A program made the position numbers and the translations under genes. Shown in pieces: positions 59,544-64,000 of a stretch of 64,000 bases of DNA. This DNA comes from Arthrobacter sp. 260 (lineage in GTDB: Bacteria > Actinomycetota > Actinomycetes > Actinomycetales > Micrococcaceae): the NCBI RefSeq assembly GCF_013116745.1, contig NZ_JABFOE010000004.1:1-64000 (forward strand). Direction: 5' to 3'. Every line of letters begins with the position of its first letter. Positions within the stretch are counted from its first letter, which is position 1. The notes under the pieces were generated by a model. It searched no databases and was not told the DNA's origin. It saw nothing but the letters and a program-made list of their open reading frames with translations.

Positions 59544-60032
59544 TCAGCGTTTGTCGCGGATGATGTTGGTGATCCGGGCGGTCGACAGGCGGCGGCCGTC
59601 CTCGTCGGTCATCACCACCTCGTGGGTGGTCAGGGTACGGCCCAGGTGGACGGCGGTGGCGGTGCCGGTGACCATCCCCGACGATGCCGACCGGTGGTGC
59701 GTCGCGCTGATCTCAATGCCCATCGCCTGCCGTTCGCGCCCCGCGTGGAGGCCGGCGGCGAAGGAGCCCAGGGTCTCCGCGAGGACCAGGTGGGCCCCGC
59801 CGTGGAGGATACCCGCCACCTGTTCGTTCCCCTCGACCGGCATGGTGGCGACCAGGCGTTCCGGCGTCATCTCCGTGAACACGATCCCCATCTTCGCGGC
59901 CAGACGCCCGATACCGTGACCGCTGAGCCACTCGTGCATCTCTTCCGGCACACCAGCAGCGGTGAGCTCGGCTGCATAGGGGTTGGCGGTCGGTTCCTGT
60001 CCGGACGGCTCCGGAGTGTAATTATGGGTCAT
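59544..60032 (-). CDS. Hotdog-fold thioesterase (PaaI-like)
   Basis: 162 residues. The hotdog core has ATMPVEGNEQVAGILHGGAH with the conserved HGG of PaaI-type enzymes, followed by VLAETLGSFAAGLHAG and the strand MGIEISATHHRSASSGMVTG. It probably hydrolyses aromatic or acyl-CoA thioesters. Its ATG shares bases with a possible polA start on the other strand (CATGG at 60030-60034), so the two genes are head-to-head with almost no gap. Substrate unknown. Confidence 0.82.
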   Translation of the reverse strand: MTHNYTPEPSGQEPTANPYAAELTAAGVPEEMHEWLSGHGIGRLAAKMGIVFTEMTPERLVATMPVEGNEQVAGILHGGAHLVLAETLGSFAAGLHAGRERQAMGIEISATHHRSASSGMVTGTATAVHLGRTLTTHEVVMTDEDGRRLSTARITNIIRDKR

Positions 60033-60051
60033 GGCAACTAGGCTGGCACCT

Positions 60052-62808
60052 GTGAGTCAAACAACCAAACCCGATGTTCCCCCGGCCGCTGCGACTCTGA
60101 CGGACGCTCCTCCGACGGCCACCGGGCCCGCTGACGGATCCCGCAAACGCCTGCTGGTGATCGACGGCCACTCGATGGCCTACCGCGCGTTCTACGCGTT
60201 GCCTGCCGAGAACTTTTCCACCGACACTGGACAGCACACCAATGCCGTCTACGGGTTCACCGCGATGCTGATCAACCTGATCAGGGACCAGAAGCCCACC
60301 CATGTGGCGGTGGCGCTCGATCTGAGCACCCCGACGTTCCGTACCGAGGAGTACACCGAGTACAAGGCCGGCCGTGCCAAGACGCCGACGGAATTCCACG
60401 GCCAGGTGGACCTGATCATCAAGGTGATGCAGGCGATGCACATCCCCACCCTGTCGATGGAGGGCTACGAGGCCGACGACATCATCGCCACCCTCTCCGT
60501 CCGGGCCGCAGCCGAAGGCTGGGACGTGCAGGTGGTCAGTGGTGACCGCGACGCCTTCCAGCTGGTCAACGACCGCGTGACGGTGCTGTACCCGAAGCAG
60601 GGCGTCACCAACATCCCGCAGATGGATGCGCAGGCGGTGGAGGAAAAGTACCTCGTCCCGCCCAACCAGTACTCGGATCTGGCAGCCCTGGTGGGGGAGA
60701 CCGCCGACAACCTCCCGGGGGTTCCCGGGGTCGGACCGAAGACCGCCGCCAAGTGGATCAAGCTCTACGGCGGGCTGGACGGCATCCTCGAGAACCTCGA
60801 CGCCATCAAGGGGAAGGTGGGTGACTCACTCAGGGAGAACATCGAGCTGGTCAAGCGCAACCGCCGCCTGAACCAGCTGCACCTTGACCTGGAGCTGCCG
60901 GTGGAACTGGACACCATGGTGTCCCGGACCCCCGACCGTCCGGCCGTGGAGGAACTGTTCGATTCCCTCCAGTTCAACGTCCTCCGCAAGCGCCTGTTCG
61001 ACCTGTTCGGTGAGGAGGACTCCGCTGAGTCGCACGACGAAATGACCCCTCCCGAGCATGTGGTCCTCACCGATGCTGCTGCGCTGACCTCCTGGCTTAA
61101 CGCCACGAACCAGGCCATCGCCGCCGTCCAGCTGGTGACCCAGGCGACCACGGGGGACGACGACGTCGTAGGGCTGGCCATCGTCACCTCGACAGACGCG
61201 GCGTACGTTGACCTGGAAACGCTCGACGCCGAAGCGGATCAGGTGCTCTCCACGTGGCTGGCCGACCTGAGCGCTCCGAAGGTGGCCCACGATTTCAAGG
61301 CCGCCTACAAGCTGCTCGCCGCCCGCGGACTGAAACTCGCGGGGGTCGTCGACGACACCGCCATTTCCGGCTACCTGATCCAGCCCGACCGCCGCGCCTA
61401 CGACCTCGGCGATCTCAGCCAGTCACACCTGAAAATGTCGATAGCACCCCCGGCAGAGTCTACGGGCGGTCAGCTCGCACTCCAGCTGGAGGAGGAGGAC
61501 GTCGCCTCACCCGCCATCGCCCGCGCCTTCGCGGCCCTGCAGCTCAGTGAATACTTCGCCGGCCAGCTGGTGGAACGCGGCGCCAACCAGCTGCTGGGCG
61601 GGCTTGAACTGCCACTGGCCCAGGTGCTCGCCGAAATGGAACTCACCGGCGTCCCCGTGGCCATGGACCGGCTCGACCAGCTGTTCGACGACTTCTCGGC
61701 GACCATGAGCACCACCAGCGCCGAGGCGTTCAGGATCATCGGCAAGGAGATCAACCTGGGCTCACCGAAGCAGCTCCAGGCGGTCCTGTTCGACGAACTG
61801 GAACTCCCCAAGACCAAGAAGATCAAGACCGGCTACTCCACCGACGCCGACGCGCTGACGGACCTGATCGTCAAGACCGGGCACCCATTCCTGGAACAGC
61901 TCCTTGCGCACCGCGACGCCTCCAAGCTCCGCCAGACGGTGGAGGGGCTCCGGAAGTCGGTCGCCGACGACGGGCGGATCCACACCACCTACGTCCAGAC
62001 CATCGCGGCGACCGGGCGGCTGTCCTCCACGAACCCGAACCTCCAGAACATCCCGGTCCGCTCGGACGAGGGTCGGCGCATCCGCGAGGTGTTCGTCGTC
62101 GGTGATGGGTTCGACTGCCTGATGACGGCCGACTATTCGCAGATCGAAATGCGGATCATGGCTCACCTCTCCGGCGACGAGGGGCTGATCCAGGCGTTCC
62201 GCGACGGCGAGGACCTGCACCGGTTCGTCGGCGCGCACATCTTCAGCGTTGCACCCGAGGATGTCACCAATGCCATGCGGTCCAAGGTGAAGGCCATGTC
62301 CTACGGCCTGGTCTACGGCCTCAGCTCGTTTGGCCTGTCCAAGCAGCTGGCCATCTCGGTGGATGAGGCACGCACCCTGATGGGCGACTACTTTGACCGG
62401 TTCGGGGCCGTCCGGGACTACCTGCGCGGCGTGGTGGAACAGGCACGCATCGACGGTTTCACCTCCACCATCGAGGGACGACGCCGGTACCTGCCCGATC
62501 TCTCCAGCGACAACCGGCAGCTCCGCGAAATGGCCGAACGCGCCGCGCTGAACGCCCCCATCCAGGGGTCGGCGGCCGACATCATCAAGAAGGCGATGCT
62601 CGGCGTCGATGCCGAGCTACGTCGGCAGGGCCTGGCATCCCGGATGCTCCTGCAGGTCCACGATGAACTGGTCCTGGAGATCGCGCCGGGCGAGAAGGAC
62701 ACCGTGGAACTGCTGGTGCGGGAGCAGATGGGTTCGGCCGCTGACCTGACCGTGCCCCTTGACGTCTCCGTCGGTGTGGGAGCGAGCTGGCACGAGGCCG
62801 CCCACTGA
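60052..62808 (+). CDS. polA: DNA polymerase I
   Basis: 918 residues from the GTG at 60052 (VSQTTKPD); an ATG at 60031 is an alternative that overlaps the thioesterase gene. The 5'-3' nuclease domain begins KRLLVIDGHSMAYRAFYALP and contains YEADDIIATL and VSGDRDAFQLVND. The middle region (about 325-540) is an exonuclease-like fold without the full set of proofreading acidic motifs, as usual for actinobacterial Pol I. The polymerase domain has SSTNPNLQNIPVRSDEGRRI, MTADYSQIEMRIMAHLSGDE and LLQVHDELVLEIAPG. It fills gaps and repairs DNA. Confidence 0.93.
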   Translation: MSQTTKPDVPPAAATLTDAPPTATGPADGSRKRLLVIDGHSMAYRAFYALPAENFSTDTGQHTNAVYGFTAMLINLIRDQKPTHVAVALDLSTPTFRTEEYTEYKAGRAKTPTEFHGQVDLIIKVMQAMHIPTLSMEGYEADDIIATLSVRAAAEGWDVQVVSGDRDAFQLVNDRVTVLYPKQGVTNIPQMDAQAVEEKYLVPPNQYSDLAALVGETADNLPGVPGVGPKTAAKWIKLYGGLDGILENLDAIKGKVGDSLRENIELVKRNRRLNQLHLDLELPVELDTMVSRTPDRPAVEELFDSLQFNVLRKRLFDLFGEEDSAESHDEMTPPEHVVLTDAAALTSWLNATNQAIAAVQLVTQATTGDDDVVGLAIVTSTDAAYVDLETLDAEADQVLSTWLADLSAPKVAHDFKAAYKLLAARGLKLAGVVDDTAISGYLIQPDRRAYDLGDLSQSHLKMSIAPPAESTGGQLALQLEEEDVASPAIARAFAALQLSEYFAGQLVERGANQLLGGLELPLAQVLAEMELTGVPVAMDRLDQLFDDFSATMSTTSAEAFRIIGKEINLGSPKQLQAVLFDELELPKTKKIKTGYSTDADALTDLIVKTGHPFLEQLLAHRDASKLRQTVEGLRKSVADDGRIHTTYVQTIAATGRLSSTNPNLQNIPVRSDEGRRIREVFVVGDGFDCLMTADYSQIEMRIMAHLSGDEGLIQAFRDGEDLHRFVGAHIFSVAPEDVTNAMRSKVKAMSYGLVYGLSSFGLSKQLAISVDEARTLMGDYFDRFGAVRDYLRGVVEQARIDGFTSTIEGRRRYLPDLSSDNRQLREMAERAALNAPIQGSAADIIKKAMLGVDAELRRQGLASRMLLQVHDELVLEIAPGEKDTVELLVREQMGSAADLTVPLDVSVGVGASWHEAAH

Positions 62809-62855
62809 CCCAAGGTGCTGGTGTGCGGGGTGCTGCGGCACTAGGCTGATGGATC

Positions 62856-64000
62856 GTGACTGCTTCCCAGGACCCCGCCGCCCCCGCTCCGCTACGCATC
62901 GACACCTTCACGGTGACCGCCGAAACCGATTGCACGGCCGACAGCCCCCTCGCACACTGGTTTGAGGCGATCCGGTTCGGGTTCCACGAGACCCGGACCG
63001 AACCGGAGGACCTGCCAACGTACGCCGGCGCCTTCGCCTCCGACGGGCGCACCCTCTGGGGAGCCTATGACGACGCCGCAGGCACCCACGCCTGGGATCC
63101 CCGGATCCCGGTCGCCACCTACGGCACCATGGTCAACTCCCTCAATGTGGGCAACGGCCAGCTGATCGACGCGCATCTGATCACTGCCGTGACCGTGCGT
63201 CCCACCCACCGCCGGCGTGGTTTGCTCCGCCGGATGATGACCGCAGACCTCGACGGGGCGGCGGCCAAGGGGTTCGCTGTCGCGGCGCTGACCGCGTCCG
63301 AGGCGACCATTTACGGTAGGTTCGGTTTCGGCACCGCCACGTTCACCCGCAACATCGAGGTCGACGTGAAGGAACGGTTCGCCCTCCGTCCGCCTGCCTA
63401 CGGCGCCACCGAGGTGGTGTCCCCGGCGTCCGCCGCTGCCCTGTCGGAGCAGATCTTCGGCCGGTTCCACCACGTCACCACCGGGTCCCTCGGCCGCCAG
63501 TTCTCCTACCCGCAGCGCGCCTCGGGGCGGTGGGGTGAGGAACGGCCCGTCGAGGACAAGGGAGTGCGGACCGCCGTCCACTACGACGACGACGGTCGCC
63601 CCGACGGCTACGTCTCCTACAAGTTCTCCGGCTGGGGCACCACTCCCTACACGATGAAGATCATCGACCTGGTCGCCGCCTCGGGCGCCGCCTACCTGGA
63701 ACTGTGGCGGTACCTGGGATCAATCGACCTGATCGAGCGGATCACCTTCAACCTCGCCCCCGTGAACGATCCGTTGCCCTGGGCGCTGGCGGACCGCCGC
63801 TGCTACAAACTGACCGGCGACGAGGACGTGCTCTGGCTGCGGATTCTTGATCCAGTGAAGGCGCTTGCCGCCCGCGGCTACCAGGGCGCCGGCACGGTCA
63901 CCCTGGAGATCGTCGACCCGCTCGGCTACGCCGCTGGCCGGTACCGGTTGTCCGCCGCGGACGGAACGGGTGAGCTGACGCGCCTGGACGACGACGCCGA
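62856..64000 (+). CDS. Eis-like N-acetyltransferase, cut by the window end
   Basis: From a GTG at 62856 the frame stays open to the right edge, 381 codons so far. It begins VTASQDPAAPAPLRIDTFTV. The acetyl-CoA binding part is LITAVTVRPTHRRRGLLRRM, then DLDGAAAKGFAVAALTASEA and IYGRFGFGTATFTRN. A second GNAT-like fold follows, with YMKIIDLVAASG-type text and YLELWRYLGSIDLIERITF. This is the layout of Eis proteins, which acetylate amines such as aminoglycosides and protein lysines; the final sterol-carrier-like domain would begin near the edge. The true substrate is unknown. It follows polA by 47 bp. Confidence 0.83.
   Translation, partial: MTASQDPAAPAPLRIDTFTVTAETDCTADSPLAHWFEAIRFGFHETRTEPEDLPTYAGAFASDGRTLWGAYDDAAGTHAWDPRIPVATYGTMVNSLNVGNGQLIDAHLITAVTVRPTHRRRGLLRRMMTADLDGAAAKGFAVAALTASEATIYGRFGFGTATFTRNIEVDVKERFALRPPAYGATEVVSPASAAALSEQIFGRFHHVTTGSLGRQFSYPQRASGRWGEERPVEDKGVRTAVHYDDDGRPDGYVSYKFSGWGTTPYTMKIIDLVAASGAAYLELWRYLGSIDLIERITFNLAPVNDPLPWALADRRCYKLTGDEDVLWLRILDPVKALAARGYQGAGTVTLEIVDPLGYAAGRYRLSAADGTGELTRLDDDA

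Noticed and set aside
1-64000. CRISPR arrays, insertion sequences, integrases, tRNA or rRNA genes
   Set aside because: I saw no regularly spaced repeats, no transposase or integrase motifs and no tRNA or rRNA-like sequence. A tRNA covariance-model scan would be decisive.

Overview
The window looks like 64 kb of chromosome from a high-GC Gram-positive bacterium, most likely a member of the Micrococcales close to Arthrobacter. The pointers are the strong GC bias at third codon positions, frequent GTG starts, a CydDC protein fused into one chain, a DinB/DUF664 protein, paired GAF-ANTAR regulators, a CtpE-like ATPase, an actinobacterial-type SOS box and the polA-Eis arrangement at the right end. 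This placement is inference from gene content and not a phylogenetic result. I see no rRNA, tRNA, CRISPR array, transposase or phage gene. Apart from 24579-24966 and 32120-32460, which are described below, no stretch over 300 bases lacks a gene.

Left part (1-24.6 kb). A VOC protein, a large trypsin-like peptidase fused to a DNA/RNA non-specific endonuclease, a ZIP metal transporter, a DinB polymerase, two tandem GAF-ANTAR proteins, an MFS exporter and a hemerythrin protein. Next comes an unusual fusion of NhaA antiporter, DsbA-like, cyclic-nucleotide-binding and thioredoxin-like domains. Then follow ordinary accessory genes: SRPBCC, epimerase, a frameshifted MGT-type glycosyltransferase, phosphoesterase, a second MFS exporter with a divergent ArsR-type regulator, two FAD monooxygenases (one with an internal deletion), two acetyltransferases and an APC permease.

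Middle part (24.6-49.2 kb). This is rich in stress and ion-homeostasis genes: a CtpE-like ATPase, MerR regulator, SulP transporter, a classical NhaA, a DUF4389 membrane protein, an atypical heavy-metal P-type ATPase, an FMN-binding split-barrel protein and a tandem universal stress protein. A repeated 14-bp element (GKGMC-N4-GRCCC), resembling DosR/DevR boxes, lies upstream of the last four. A two-component system whose kinase is fused to a DUF4173 membrane domain lies divergent from a complete cytochrome bd operon (cydA, cydB, cydDC). Two copies of a 17-bp palindrome sit in front of cydA.

Right part (49.2-64 kb). APC permease, SOS-controlled umuD-umuC, CYTH-CHAD protein, YciO-type protein, a subtilase followed by a small stand-alone protein resembling a subtilase propeptide, a membrane protein with a SARP-type regulator, thioesterase, DNA polymerase I and the start of an Eis-like acetyltransferase.

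Four places in three genes (glycosyltransferase, universal stress protein twice, a small membrane protein) are restored to full-length reading frames by adding one G or C. A fifth case may explain the kinase-DUF4173 fusion. These may be real decay or short homopolymer errors in the assembly, and all need checking against reads.
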